Below, piece by piece: positions 12,397-24,703 of a DNA stretch of 64,000 nucleotides. Every line of letters starts with the position of its first letter. Within the stretch, counting starts at the first letter, position 1. The notes under the pieces are model-generated. The model saw only the letters and a list, made by a program, of their open reading frames with translations. It did not search any database and was not told the origin of the DNA. The stretch is from Anseranas semipalmata (Eukaryota; Chordata; Aves; Anseriformes; Anseranatidae). The stretch spans positions 631,456 to 695,455 of the forward strand of contig VXAA01006530.1 in assembly GCA_013399115.1 (NCBI GenBank). Reading direction: 5' to 3'. Position numbers and translations under genes: made by a program.

Positions 12397-13163
12397 TGGA
12401 TGTAGTTGTTAGCTCAGTAACTGGTCAGTACCTGTTCTGTAGTGAAATACATGATGTCAGCTCTTATGAGTTCATTTCATTCCTACATTTCATTTGCTTT
12501 CTCCTGTGTTTTTAAGTAACAGCAGTTACACTCCAAACCACAGCCTCTGTTTGGCTTTAATGAGAGATCATGTTTTCTTGAATAAAAATGATGTAAATTT
12601 TAAGATACATCAGCTGTGATATATCAGTTGTCAATAGTAGGAATTAGGAATGTAATGCTGACATTACCTGAAACAAGAAGTAGTAATATCATTTTTTTGA
12701 AGAATAGGAAGGTTTTTGGTATCTGAGTTGCAAAACTTACGTGTGGGTTTAAGATGGTGTGTGGATATATAAGGTAACTGCCTTTGAAATGGCCAAATAA
12801 ATATAGGTTGGACATACAGGTTTTCTTGCATGTGCACTTTACTGTGTGGTGGAGAATGTAATAGACTCTACTAGTTAAATTTTGTTGTTGTGTAATGAGA
12901 CATTCTAGTTTCAGTCTTAAAATAAATCAGAGTGGGTTTATTTTTGTGGGGATGAAAATAAAGGCAGCACAAGAGTGGTATGGGTGTAGAGCCATTGTAA
13001 GGGAGACATGGAGCACTTCAGGTGCCAGACGTTTGGGGATTCTCATTCATTTTCTTCTTGCCCTCTTTCCCTCTTGCCTCCCTCCTCACCATTCCCTCCT
13101 TCAGAGGAAATAAATGAATAAAATAAAAAATCATTGATGAATATGATGTTTTCTCCTACTTCT

Positions 13164-13185
13164 TGTGTGTGTGTGGGGGGGGGGG
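13164..13185 (+). repeat. (TG)n followed by G11
   Basis: TGTGTGTGTGT passes directly into eleven consecutive G. This low-complexity sequence is prone to length variation and sequencing error. Confidence 0.85.
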
Positions 13186-14372
13186 CGTGCAGCTTGTTCC
13201 AAAGTGAAACTGTACATCTTACTAACCAGGTAGGTCCATATGGGTCACTTAGCTCGGGAAACAGAAGAAAGCATTTTGAGTGCCCCTTTAAGAATGTACT
13301 CCCCTGTAAGAAGTAGGTTAAATTCACTGTTTTTACATAGAGGAAGATTCCTACTGTTGCTTTTTTTCTTTGAGTTTGTGCTGATGATAAACTTCAGTGG
13401 ACCACAACAAGATGGAAGGACCTGTCTGTAGCAGAAAGCATTTGCGCTGTGGTCCCAAATGCTGAGGATCCAGTTTAGTTCATACTATTTTTTCCTAGTA
13501 TAAACTTAATGTTATTTGTTTGCTTTCTAAATGGTCTCATTAAAATTGTCAGATTACCTTCTTTGTAAATATTGCATTGAGATCGGTGTTACCAAGAAAC
13601 AATTCTTTATCTTCTTTAATAACTTAAATAGTTTTATTCCTGCTATCTGTAATCACATAGGTGGAACTACTAGAAATAATGAGACTGTTACAAGGTCAGT
13701 GTTTTACAGTGACCACAGTAATTTTTCATGTAAAAAACTCTTTTAAGATTCTACTTATGTAGTATTTACTTTCACAGTTTATGACAGGGAGAACCTAAAC
13801 GATGTATTTTCAGTCCCTAATGCGAGAGGCTGTAGGTATGCCAGGTCAGACTGTGTGGGGATGAGGTAGAAGTGGCAGACAGAGTAGCAAAGATGATTTG
13901 AACACTGGTCCTGAGATACTTTTTACCTAATAAATAAATCTAGTCTGCTTCACAGTCTGGACATCAAAAAGAAACTAGCAGTTTGATTAGTAATAAAGGC
14001 TTGAAAATGATAAATTAAATCACTTCATAAATGAAGGTTGTAGCAAAAGAAAGTAAAAAATTGAACAACAAACAGGCATAACTGCATGACTTCTAAGTGA
14101 CAATTTAACATTTTGAACTGGTTTTATGTATCCTTCAAACTTGTCAATATACACAACCATAGGAAAAAAAACTCCTATATTTTGGAAATAGTTGAAACCC
14201 AATTAACATAAGCATAAGAAAATAATAGCAAAAAGGAAGCAGAAGAGTGAGAAAAGGCAAAACTGATTCATGTTTACTCTAGTAAACGCATCTGACGTAA
14301 TAGAAATTCCCTGGTAAAATAGTGCCTGGTATTTTCTCGTTCATCCTGGTGAAATAGGATCAAATAGAACAA

Positions 14373-14919
14373 CAGAATCACAGAACCATTTAGGTTGGAA
14401 AAGACCTCCAAGATCACCTAGTCCAACCTGTGACCTAACACTAACAAGCCGTCCACTAGACCGTGTCACTAAGCTCTACATCTAAACGTCTTTTGAACCC
14501 CCAGGGATGGTGACTCAACCACTTCCCTGGGCAGCCTGTTCCAGTGCCTCACAACCCTTTCCGTAAAGAAGTTTTTCCTAACATCCAACTTAAACCTCCC
14601 CTGGCGCAACTTTAGCCCATTCCCCCTTGTCCTATCACCAGACACGTGGGAGAAGAGACCAATCCCCACCTCGCTACAGCCTCCTTTAAGGTACCTGTAG
14701 AGAGCGATCAGGTCGCCCCTGAGCCTCCTCTTCTCCAGGCTAAATAACCCCAGCTCCCTCAGCCGCTCCTCGTAGGACTTGTTCTCCAGACCCCTCACCA
14801 GCTTCGTTGCCCTTCTTTGGACACGCTCCAGCACCTCGATGTCCTTCCTGTAGTGAGGGGCCCAAAACTGAACACAGGACTCGAGGTGCGGCCTCACCAG
14901 AGCCGAGTACAAGGGGAAC
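14373..14919 (-). mobile_element. CR1 LINE, 5'-truncated
   Basis: This is the best CR1 copy in the window, about 547 bp. The low-coordinate end starts with CAGAATCACAGAACC, the inverted 3'-terminal repeat, followed by GGTTGGAAAAGACCTCC and CACCTAGTCCAACCTG. The element therefore reads on the minus strand. The part away from the 3' end holds the last part of ORF2. It stops abruptly at about 14919, after AGTACAAGGGGAAC, where the flank becomes unrelated. No poly(A) and no clear target-site duplication are seen, as is usual for CR1. It resembles the copy at 37252 and looks younger than the fragments at 428 and 37843. Confidence 0.95.
14469..14915 (-). pseudogene. CR1 ORF2 C-terminal fragment (reverse transcriptase)
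   Basis: Within a 224-codon minus-strand frame (14469-15143), residues 77 onward match the C-terminal region of CR1 ORF2. Visible landmarks are [20 protein letters not shown], then [45 protein letters not shown] and [20 protein letters not shown]. The endonuclease and the catalytic palm of the polymerase are absent through 5' truncation. Compared with the sister copy at 37353-37544, which keeps [17 protein letters not shown], two bases are missing near 14497. The frame therefore shifts after SPSLGV and ends at an early stop. Residues 1-76 come from unrelated flanking DNA. It is a non-functional relic unless the fused frame happens to be expressed. Confidence 0.9.
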
Positions 14920-15605
14920 GTAGAAGAAATATTAAGGGAGAAGCGAACGATGACTGGAACAAAAAATTTGTAAGTGCTCAAGGTTTTTGGTCTCATCTCC
15001 CGATTTCTGGCAACAGAAGCACGTGCTGGGCAATTAGAGCTGGAGTGCTGGGATGCCTCATGAAGCTCTCCCGGGTTATAAAACCTCGCAGCTTTTGCAG
15101 TTCTGGAGGGTGGCGAAGAAGGGGGATAGGGGCTAGGGATCATGGTCTCCTCCCTTGGGCTTCCTCAGGGGCTTACGTCTCCTGTTGCGTGAGGAGGGGG
15201 TGTTACGGCTGTAACGTGGGCCGGAGCAGCGCAGAGCATGGGAGCTTGGCACGTGGGGTTCGGCGGCTGTTCAGGAAATTGCTCTGCGTTGTGGCAAATA
15301 CTGGTTTTAACTGGTAAGAAGGTATTTAAAAATAAAAGTAGACTGCCAGTGATAATTCAGTGAATTATGAAGTTTATCTGAACAGACAGGGTTACAGTTT
15401 AGCAGTGGCAAGGCCAATTTTTGGATTATTAAATAAAACTCATTTTTAGGCTGATAATGCATGTGTGAATGATACGAAGTGGGAATGAAGAGAAAAAGCA
15501 GATGACTTTGGTGCTACAGTAAGAAAAAGTTTAAAAGCATGGGAACATTGACATTTTCATCTTTATTTGTTACTTGCCAACAGTGAAGAATTCCCCATTA
15601 ATGGG
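14920..15605. other. Unassigned flank of CR1, GC-richer than average
   Basis: Sequence at 15050-15290 is richer in G and C than its surroundings, with several CpGs. It supplies the first 76 codons of the chimeric minus-strand frame. A 166-codon plus-strand frame at 14817-15317 is mainly antisense CR1 plus this flank. No known gene is recognised. Confidence 0.45.
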
Positions 15606-15703
15606 AAAAATATATATATTTTTAATCATTTACCTAAGGTCAATATATATAATAAATATTGTACATATACAATGTACATATATAATATTGTACACACACA
15701 TAA
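15606..15703 (+). repeat. AT-rich alternating repeat
   Basis: TATATATA and CAATATATATAATA stretches alternate with GTACATATACAATGTACATA, an imperfect palindrome, and end in CACACACA. It is a low-complexity alternating purine-pyrimidine region. Confidence 0.75.
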
Positions 15704-15783
15704 TAGTCTGGAAAGGTGATAGTATGTCTTCCGTAGTGCAGTCTTTTGAAGCTGGACAGTTGCTCATAACCCAGTCTAGATAA

Positions 15784-15810
15784 AAAATAATAACAATAAT
15801 AATAATAAAT
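15784..15810 (+). repeat. (TAA)n microsatellite
   Basis: Seven or so AAT/TAA units with one C interruption. Confidence 0.85.
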
Positions 15811-18800
15811 TTTTAGGAATGGATTATTTGTTCTATATGGTGACAAACTTTAAAGGGAATTTCAAAATGTTCTCTATTGAGCATTTTGGAAATTAATAAA
15901 ATATCTAAACGGTATTTTTGCATAACGCTTTTTAAAAATTTCAGAAAATTTATTTTACTGTGGACAGTTGAAGAGAATTAGTCATCTTCTTTCTTTAGCT
16001 CCTTGGTGGACTTATCATGTATTCATTACAAATAATACTTATTAGCACAGGGTTGCCGTCATAATGGTGACTAATGAGGCAGTAGGTTTCCAAGGCCAGA
16101 GCTGGAAAAAGCCTTATAGTTCTGTTTGGCTGGCTAGGTGTTTGATCTTCTTACAAGTCGGTGAGATTCAGCTCTGTAAAGGGATGCCTAACGCTGCCTT
16201 TAAACGCTTAACTTCGGGGTGCTCTGTCCACAGCTGTATAGATTCAATTGGATCCACAAAACCAGAATGTTGAGTAGGAAGCCACTTAAACTAGAGGAGA
16301 AGCCCTGCTGAAAGCAGGGAGGGTGTTTTCAGCCTTAAGGGTCTTCAGGTCTTAAGTAACTTACCAACCCAAGCAAGTGTCATCTGTCACCCTACTTCTG
16401 CAGTTGAAGTCTCTCTTGGAGATAGTTATTGGTTTTACTTAAAAACAAACAAAAAGGGGAATGACATCAGTGCCTCAGAATGCCCCAAGTTTCTGGACGA
16501 GGTGCTGGCATTAGCTTCTCTTTTGCATGGTGACCCGAGATGCAGTTCCACAGCACTCAGCGAGCAGGTGGAGCAGGTCACCGCTTGTGGCAAGGGGCAG
16601 GTCTTGCTCCTGGCTTGTGTGTTCCCGACACGTGCTGCCCCTCTTCTGGGGGTCCCTCTGCAAGCCCATAAACTCCCTAACGTGGGAGGAAACAGCAAAA
16701 GCACCAGGTAGCAGTCTTCTGCAATTTTTTCTTTTTTTTTTTTTTTAAAATTGAATAAAGTGAGCAAACAGACGGACAAGCATTAGAAGGAGCACGAGGT
16801 CAGGAGTGTACATGAGCTCAGCTGCCTGTGAAGCTGCAGCTGTGGTGAGGGCCCTCGGCTGGCACATGGAGGAGCCGAGTTCAGTTCCTGCCTCCTGGGG
16901 AACTCGCACAGAGGTACGCCCAGGAGCGTGCCGCCGGCAGGCTGTGGTCTGTCTGGCGTTTTTAGTGGTGGAGGATGTGTTAAACTTTGTGTTGAAGTAG
17001 GTCTTGCTTTTTGTGGGACTCTGAGTGATCCAGTGGGTCAGAGATAAAGAGAAAGATGTCAACGTTTGACATAAAATATGTATTTGGTGGAGCAAGGAAT
17101 ACATTCCAAGACTCCTTTATTTGTTCAGCAACTGTCCTATGCATGTTAGAGAACAGCCTTGTGTCTGGTGCACAAGCATGTCTAGATGCTGAGCTTTTGA
17201 ACCCAATATTCAGAAGATTAGTGGGGCAGGGGTGTACAGAAGGCATTTATGTAGACTGAACAACCTTGTATCGTTGTGTTTGGTCATCAGCTCGCAGCTA
17301 ATCAAGCATGAGCTAGTTTGATTCTTGGTTAGAAACCATGTACGAAGGTGCTGTGCCCTGCAGGAAGGAGTGATTTTGTGTTTGTTTGAATCAATGCAGA
17401 ATCAATCTTGCTCAGTGCTCTGGAATGCAGCTAATAGCAGTATCTGCTTTAAGATGTGCAAAACTGAGGTTGCATTTGATTCTGGTAATCAAAGAACTGT
17501 ATATTTGTGTTACCAGAAGCCTGGTATGCCTAGACAAAATGGTGTAGCATGGGTTGTTGCATGATACACGATTCTTTTTATTTATGTGTATATGATATAC
17601 ATATATACACAAACATACATGTATATGAGTATCATACATGATACAAATTTAACAGTTCTTTTAACAAAATCATTAAGCATAACGAAGTTTTATTTGCATT
17701 TCTGTGACACTTAACATTTTAATAATTCAGGATTTCCATGAGATGTTAATTCTCACTGAGTACTGTATGTTAAACTGCTGAAGTAGCTTATGAATTTCAG
17801 ATCTTAATTTTCAGCTACTTGACGAAACACATGATCAGATATCCTCAGGTTCGTGTGAAATTCTATTGGATATTGGGACAAGATTTGTATTTCAGTTGCT
17901 GGTTTTGAAAACTTAAGCCTGAGTTACTTAAGGTCAAAGGAAAGTTTGACACATCCAAGAAATAAAATCTAGACACAGTTCTTCCTCATATGCTGAAAAT
18001 ACAGCAGTGTAGAATGTGCAACTTTATAGAAATCTATAGAATAGAAGCTCTGTGCTATTATGGGCTGAAGGTGAAAAGTACCTGTCATTTTCTCCAGTTT
18101 CTCTCACATGTGTTTTCATGATTACAGTAGCCTTAAATTTTACCATAAATAAATAAATTAAAAAAATATGTATGCTTTTCTGGAAGTACTAGCAGACTAT
18201 ACCTGTTTTTTTTTTTTTTTTCTTTTTCAATCTCTGCTTTACCGAAGAATCTAAGTGTGAAGTATAATAAATTATTAAATTCAGTCCCTAAATCTTTCTC
18301 CTGAATTAGTTGGTGATTTCAGATGTTTTGCTTCTTCATTATGAGCAAACTCAAAAGGAATTAAAATAAAAAGCCAAACAAATTGAACTTGCCAAATCTA
18401 TAGCTAGGTAGAAATGGGATTTTACTTTGATTTTAAAGCCACAAATTAGTGATTCATTTATAGAATAGGTAGGTTATATTTCTCAGAATATTCTGATTTT
18501 ATTGTTTGTATTTCTGTGAATATCCCAACACAATTTCCACTCTACAGATAATGTAGACTTCTAAAGATTTTCAGCCTGGAATTTGTATTTTCTTTTTTTT
18601 TTGTGGTGAGAAACAGAGAAATAGGCAACAGCCCTCTCATCATTTATGTATCATGACCCAGCGTCTCAGAGCCTTGGGCTATTATTTCAAAATCCAATAT
18701 ATTCAAACTTTGGCCTCAGAGAGCAGTAGGATCAGTACACAAGAACAATAGAGTGATAAATATAGATTTTTCATTAAGGAAAAGACTATATCCTGTCATG

Positions 18801-20129
18801 TTTGAATCAGTGTTTGAAAGAGGATCTGAGAATTCATAGCCTCCTATAGGCTTTAACTTTATTTTTGCTGCAAGAAAAGGACTGAACAGCCTTTTCATGT
18901 TACTGTGAGTGTGGCATCGCTGACGCATAGAAATAAAATTTTAATATATGCTAAAGGGGAGATCCACTAACACTGTGACAGTAATTTAATGCAAGTCAAT
19001 TTTGAGCCATGCATAATTACAGGCGTGATGTGGAGCACTGCTCATTCTTAAGGATGGCTTGTGTAAAGCGACACAGATCCAGTAGCAGTACAGTTGGCTA
19101 ACTAGAGTAGGCTTCAGTTTTGTGAGCTGGATTGCCTTTCTTCACTGACTTCTCTGCTACACTAGAAATTTGTTTTGGTAGTCGGATTATTGTTAGTATA
19201 GTTCTCTTGTTACAGCACAGAAACTACGGATTTATAGTACAAAAGTTAAGTTACTGGATGGATACCATATGCTTTTAGGCATATGCTGTATAAATATGCT
19301 TTTCTACAAGTAAGTGTGCCACCCTCACATAAGGGGTATATCTACTCAAGTTCCAGAAATTGCTGAACTTCTCAGAGCCTTTTAATGCATCTTATATTCT
19401 GAGAAACTCTTTCAGACTTTAGAAATTGTTTTTCTTCTCATTTAAGCAGATTTTCACTCAATTTGATTAAATAGAGCAGCTGTGAGAGTGTACAAACAAT
19501 CAAAGTTTATATTGAAAAGTAATTTTTGTGCTCTTTGTTTCACTCTCAAGGAAACAGTTTATGTTCTTTCTTAGAAACCAGCAGCCTAAGACTCGTGCGT
19601 TCTCCAGTAACCAAACAGTGAAAAGTTTTGGTTTCTGCAGTAAAGGTTAAGAAGCCTGTGATTTTCACTGGGCGCAGATGCCACAATAAAGGTAATTCAT
19701 TTCGTATGTCAATCTGCATGTATCTACGTAAACACGTACACTTCAAATTTGAATGAAAATAACAATATTTATTAGGAAGCTTCTGGTATGTGCTGAGTAC
19801 ATAGGCAGTGATTGTATGCTGCTGCTGTTCGGTTTTAGAAGTTTACCAGAGGAGACCGTGTTTGATTTGGTCGGGGGGGTGGCGGAGGTGGAATGATAAA
19901 CTATGGGTTTTCTTTCCGAGCCTTGACAGGGAGATGCTTTATTCTGTATTGTTATCAATGTGAAAATAAAATTACACAAATAGTGTTATTTCAGAAGTTT
20001 TCTGCTTGCTTTTAGCTAACAGGACTCCAAGTGGATATAGCTTTTCCACCTGCAATCAAATGTAATAAACCTTCTTCACTGCAGAAGTCAAATTCCTGGG
20101 AAAAAAAAAGTTGGAAGCTCACACTTACA
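15811..20129. other. Unassigned AT-rich DNA
   Basis: No gene is recognised. Somewhat GC-richer patches at 16490-16700 and 16800-16960 leave several overlapping 60-119 codon frames open on both strands, without recognisable motifs. A T-run lies at about 16731-16746. At 17585-17609 the sequence GTGTATAT-GATATACAT-ATATACAC is a perfect 8-bp inverted repeat within an AT/AC-rich patch. T-runs occur at about 18207-18222. Confidence 0.45.
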
Positions 20130-20560
20130 CCATAAAACCTTGTTTATTGCGACCATCAGTCTTCGAAGATATGCCCCACAATGGGGTTTGGTAAAGCCAT
20201 TACAAGGTGCCGTATGAGTTCCATTTGCCTACAGTAAATAGAATGTCAGAAGTGTCAGGGGGAAATAAATATCGGGCTGGTTAAAAGGGAGCAGAGATGG
20301 CTCAAAGCATCATTGAGAGGATTGATTTATCTGGCGTGCTGTAATGACTGCAGATGTGGATCTGTTATTCTAGATGAGCAATGAATTTGATGAGCTGATA
20401 ACACAGGGCCAGAGAGGCCTGGTTTTAATTACTGATGAGGAATTTATTTGTGAAGCACTGTGATTTACTGAGGGTTTGTTCTGTTATTGACAGGTGACCT
20501 TGGGGCTTTTCTCTTTTGATGAATAAAAAAAGCAGCATTTTTTTAAAGGAAAACTGTTTT
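20130..20560. promoter_or_regulatory. Candidate conserved non-coding element
   Basis: About 430 bp of balanced, non-repetitive sequence with the look of a deeply conserved developmental enhancer. Examples are GGGGGAAATAAATATCGGGC, TTGATTTATCTGGC, GCTGTAATGACTGCAG, GATGAGCAATGAATTTGATG and TTTTAATTACTGATG. Homeodomain TAATTA/TAATGA cores and a GATTTATC word are present. The segment is closed in all frames beyond short lengths, so it is not an exon. The call is a judgement from texture; alignment to other vertebrates is the deciding test. Confidence 0.35.
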
Positions 20561-21551
20561 ATCAGTGCTATGAATACAGCGAGGTCATTTTAGATACAGT
20601 ATTGTCTTTCAAACCATCTTTATATATAATTAATTTTTGTAGCAGTTGTTAATTGCCTCTTTCACTGAGATTGCCATGTGTGCTACACTTGCTACTTGAG
20701 AGAGACTAATTTTGGTGCAGAGAGTTGCTAACAAGAATATGTTGAGTGGAACTTAAGGCAAATAACGGAAAGTCAAATCATCGAAGTATACATTACTGTG
20801 TTGTTCAGCCTTCCAACTGCATATCTGATACAGCATGTATTACTACTGTGTTCTGATTTTCCTTACAGGCCACCGGGGAGGTATGGGGGGTGTCAAAGAC
20901 TTTCAATTTTGTTTCATGTTTTCAAGTAAATGTATTGTCTTCACTACTTTAAACAGTATCTGTCTCAGGATAAATTTTTATCAAGATGCATCTTTTTGTT
21001 GGGCAGGATGTTATTGATATACCTGTTATTTTTATACACTTTTTGACTTTATTCTGTAGAACAGACTTTTCTTTTTGAATTGTACATGCAATGGGAATTT
21101 TAATGGTATTTTTTGTGCTTATGCTCTTAATTTTGTATTGCAGTCGCAAGCTGCAGTTGTTAACATCAGGATAAATCATCAAAGTAGTTTCTGTCTAAAC
21201 TGTGGCAGAACTTGTGTACAGGTACTGTAGATGTTTACTGGTTTGTAGGTACTATTTAATCTTAAGTAAATTAAAAACAAAGAAACAAAAAAACACTAAA
21301 TAGGAAACCACTCTGACCCAGAATTTTGTAGATGATGTTTCAGTGAATACATACAATAACCTTACAGTATGCCAGGGAGAGGTAGGTACTGAGTCAGGGA
21401 GGTAGAAAACCTTTTTTCTTTTTCTTTTCTGAGCTTCACAGCGAAAGTGGTATTATCCAGAAATGCTTTTGCTCCTTTAATGTCAACAATATTTTAATAT
21501 GGAGAAAGTTGTTAACTTAATATTTACATTCAATACAGTTCCTGGAAATCC
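20561..21551. other. Unassigned AT-rich DNA
   Basis: No gene or repeat family is recognised. Frames are 60-80 codons and motif-free. Confidence 0.5.
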
Positions 21552-21733
21552 CAGAATCACAGAATGGCTGGGGTCGGAAGAGACCTCTGGAGATACTTTG
21601 TCCAACCTCCCTGCTCAGGCAGGGTCCCCTGGAGCACATGCCAGGGCTGTGCCAGGGAAGGAGACTCCACAGCCTCTCTGGGCAACCTGCTCCAGTGCTT
21701 GGTCACCCTCACAGCAGAGAAGTTTTTCCTCGT
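21552..21733 (-). mobile_element. CR1 LINE 3' fragment
   Basis: It starts CAGAATCACAGAATGGCTGGG, then GGAAGAGACCTCTGGAG and GTCCAACCTCCCTGCTCAGG. It continues with the typical GAGACTCCACAGCCTCTCTG, CTGCTCCAGTGCTTGGTCAC and AGAAGTTTTTCCTC. The inverted terminal octamer at the low coordinate puts it on the minus strand. The subfamily (with CTGCTCAGGCAGGGTC) matches that of the 428-570 and 37843 fragments rather than the 14373 copy. A short minus-strand frame here encodes KHWSRLPREAVESPSL, the conserved ORF2 tail. Confidence 0.95.
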
Positions 21734-24679
21734 GAAATGAAAAGACTTTTCTGTCTTACCTAACCAAACACCATTATTAATCTGATCCGTTTGCACCAAA
21801 GTCTGTTCAGACTGCTTAGATGTTATTTTCATGGAATGAAGGAAGGAATCCCTAGGCTAATGGAAGAGGTGGTGGCAGATGGGCATAATGTCTGTTCTGA
21901 TCCAAGGGGAAACCCTTTAGCAAATGAATGCTGATTATTCAGAATTTTATGAGATACGAGTAAGAAATAGGAAAATAGCTCTGCAACATGTACTAATGGG
22001 CAGCTAATACTGGCTGGGCTTCCAAAACTTCTGCACTGCTAAGTATCTCTCTGAGAGAGTCATATAGAAAGAACCAGGAAGAGATTGCTAGGCAATAAAG
22101 TAGGCTGGAATAAAGCACTATCAACCCTGTAATGAAACTGAGTCTAATATTATGAGTTTGTTTTAAAATATCTGCTTTTTATGAAGTGCTTTTGTTTGGT
22201 TTGTAGTCTTTCTTGGACTTGATTGGATTTTGTTTGAACTTTGTGTGTTAATTAAAAACACATTGGAAGTGGAGATGGAGGGAAGGTGAGGAGAACTAGG
22301 AAGAAAGGAAGAACATTGCTTCATTTTTAAGTGAAGACTGATATCTCAAGGTACTGGGGAAAAAACGAAGAAACAAGGATCATTTGACTAAATCCAGAAC
22401 AAAACAAATGAATAAAAGCAAAACCCCCAAACCCCTCAAAGCAAGCACCTCTCCGCCTCCGCCCTGTTCTCTAGTTTTGCTCCCTTTCCCTCCCCTTGCT
22501 CCCTCACTTCTTCTGTGTTTTTTTTTTTCCATGGAAGGGGAACAGTTAGCTATTCATGAATGGCATATACCTTATTATAAAAACACAGTGTTTAGCTCTA
22601 GGGATAGTATTTCAATTAAACACATCTGACAATTTTAGATGCACTCATGACTTAAATATTGCAATTAAGCAAACTGCAGTTAATAAGAGTGTTAAATAAT
22701 GCTTTACTATTTCTACAGATTTACTGGTTTTAGGTATTTTTATAAAACCAATGTGATGTTTTTAAAACTGTTATTTCAACACCTGTAAAACTGAATATTT
22801 GCTTATATAACAACAAAAAAATCTGTCTCCACTTCCGTTGTGGAACTTGCTTTGGTTTGTTCAGAGACTTCTTTGCACATGAAAACGTGCTAGCATGTTT
22901 TGCCAGTGCAAATGCCAGATTTCAGGTTATGCAACAGCTTAAATAGTGAACTTGGATAATGGAAGGGTCATAGCAGAAGCGTTGTTGTGTCTTTTGTTTT
23001 ATTTGGATAGTCTATTCAACAAGAAAGAGGTTCATGTCTAGTATGCTGTCATTAACACAATCTAGTTAGATTCTCAGTGAGTGCCAACACTTGTAGATAG
23101 CTGTCATTAATATTTTAACAGAGGATTAATGAAGACAGCATTAATCACAAGCCTGCAATATTTTTGGTCCCATTTCAGTTTCCTGACATATCTTGTTCAA
23201 CTTGGTATTTTAATGTTATTACTGAATAAAGCTGGCTGGTATTTCTCTGTCCCTGTATCGGGTGTCTTCCAGCCTTTACATGCAAAGAATGGCTTCAGGC
23301 CTTGGGAAGCTTCGTGAAGCAGATGATTGTATGCTTTTTTATCTTCAGTTTGAAGTATTCCCTCTATTCATGTAAAAGGGTTGCTTTGCTGTGTATAATG
23401 GCAGCAAGGAACCGTGAGCTGCATTTCACTGACAGATGCCTTGAAAGTAATGGGAATTGCATGAATCTGCAACGTAGCCAACAGTTCAGAATGGGATCTT
23501 AACGTTAGGTAAAGTGATAGGTACAGGCTCAAGAGGTGGGGCTCCTAGTTTGCTGTCACATTTTTGTTAAACTCTGTATTGTGAAAATGTCATCATGAGA
23601 CTAACAAGCTTTGTGTTCCTTCGTGAGAAGAAACTGTTACTGTGGGACGCAACCATGAGCATGGTGAAGCCTGGTGATTTGACAGAGAAGCACGGGCTTG
23701 TAGAATGTCCTGACAGTCCTCTAAGCAAGTCAGATACTGCTTCAGAATATTGCATGGGACTTCCCTGATACTAAAACAGTTAAGGCGTATCTTTTGTATG
23801 GGTTTCTGTAATGTAAGGATTTGGGCATTTATGTACAGTGATTACAAGCCCAAATTCTGGTCTGGCAGGGGACCTGTGCCAGCTGAAATCAGTTGATTTT
23901 TGTTATTGACTGCAACGGGAGATGACGACATCCCACAGTTTTGAGCAATTGCAATGCTATCTGTAAAACTTAATTTTTTTTTAAAAGCACTTCTTAGGTA
24001 GCATCTCAACAGACAGAATAAATAAAACAGAATTAGCAGACTTGGAAGTTTTTACAGCTTCTGTGGGACTAGGCTGAACTAGGAAACAATGCTCCAGAAG
24101 ACACATTCCTGATTGCCGCTTTCCCCGAGTGCCAATCTGTGTTTTGTGTCACTGTAAGTGGCAAGGATGGAAAGGACAAATAAGCTGTTGTATAGAAACT
24201 CTGCTTGTTTAGACCATTTTTCCTTTTTTTTTTTTTTCTCCTTTTCTCATGGGTAATTAATGTAGTTTTTATTCTAGGGTTACAGTCTGCTTCTGAATTT
24301 CTTCTTGCTCTTATAGGAAAAGTTCTACTATAGTCGTGTGCATGAAAATAACTTTTTATAACGTGGGCTTTGTAAATTAGCCAACATTTTCTCTATTTCC
24401 ACACACTCTTCTGTAAAAGCTGTTTTACTCTGTGTCAATACCTGTGATCCAGGCTGTTGGTAGAAGGGAGTTGGTGCCTTAACTCCCCTTACATCCCCGT
24501 GGGGCCGCTTTGTGATTAGCAGTTAATACTTTCAGCTTCATTGTCTGGATTTACCAGTGCCCTCAATACGGAGCGAAACTTCCCGGCCACTCGATGGGGT
24601 GTAATGAGAAGCTGTCTTTGGAAGAAGGAGCTGCAAACTCAGATCTGACTTGGAGTGTCTGTTTAATGATTGTTTTTTT
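21734..24679. other. Unassigned AT-rich DNA
   Basis: No gene is recognised. A pyrimidine-rich patch lies at 22448-22528, with a T-run at its end; a T-run lies at about 24222-24238. Frames are 60-81 codons without motifs. Confidence 0.5.
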
Positions 24680-24703
24680 GGGGGGTGGGGTGGGGTGGAA
24701 GGG
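24680..24703 (+). other. G-quadruplex-forming motif
   Basis: GGGGGG-T-GGGG-T-GGGG-TGGAA-GGG has four G-tracts of at least three, separated by loops of 1, 1 and 5 nt. It satisfies the classical G3+N1-7 pattern and should fold stably on the plus strand. No promoter or gene is visible nearby. Confidence 0.6.

Larger units (their letters stand above)
11546..14372. other. Unassigned AT-rich DNA
   Basis: No gene is recognised. The only clear structures are the T30 run and the GT/G11 repeat listed separately. Short frames (up to 94 codons at 13043-13327, minus) overlap low-complexity sequence. Confidence 0.5.
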
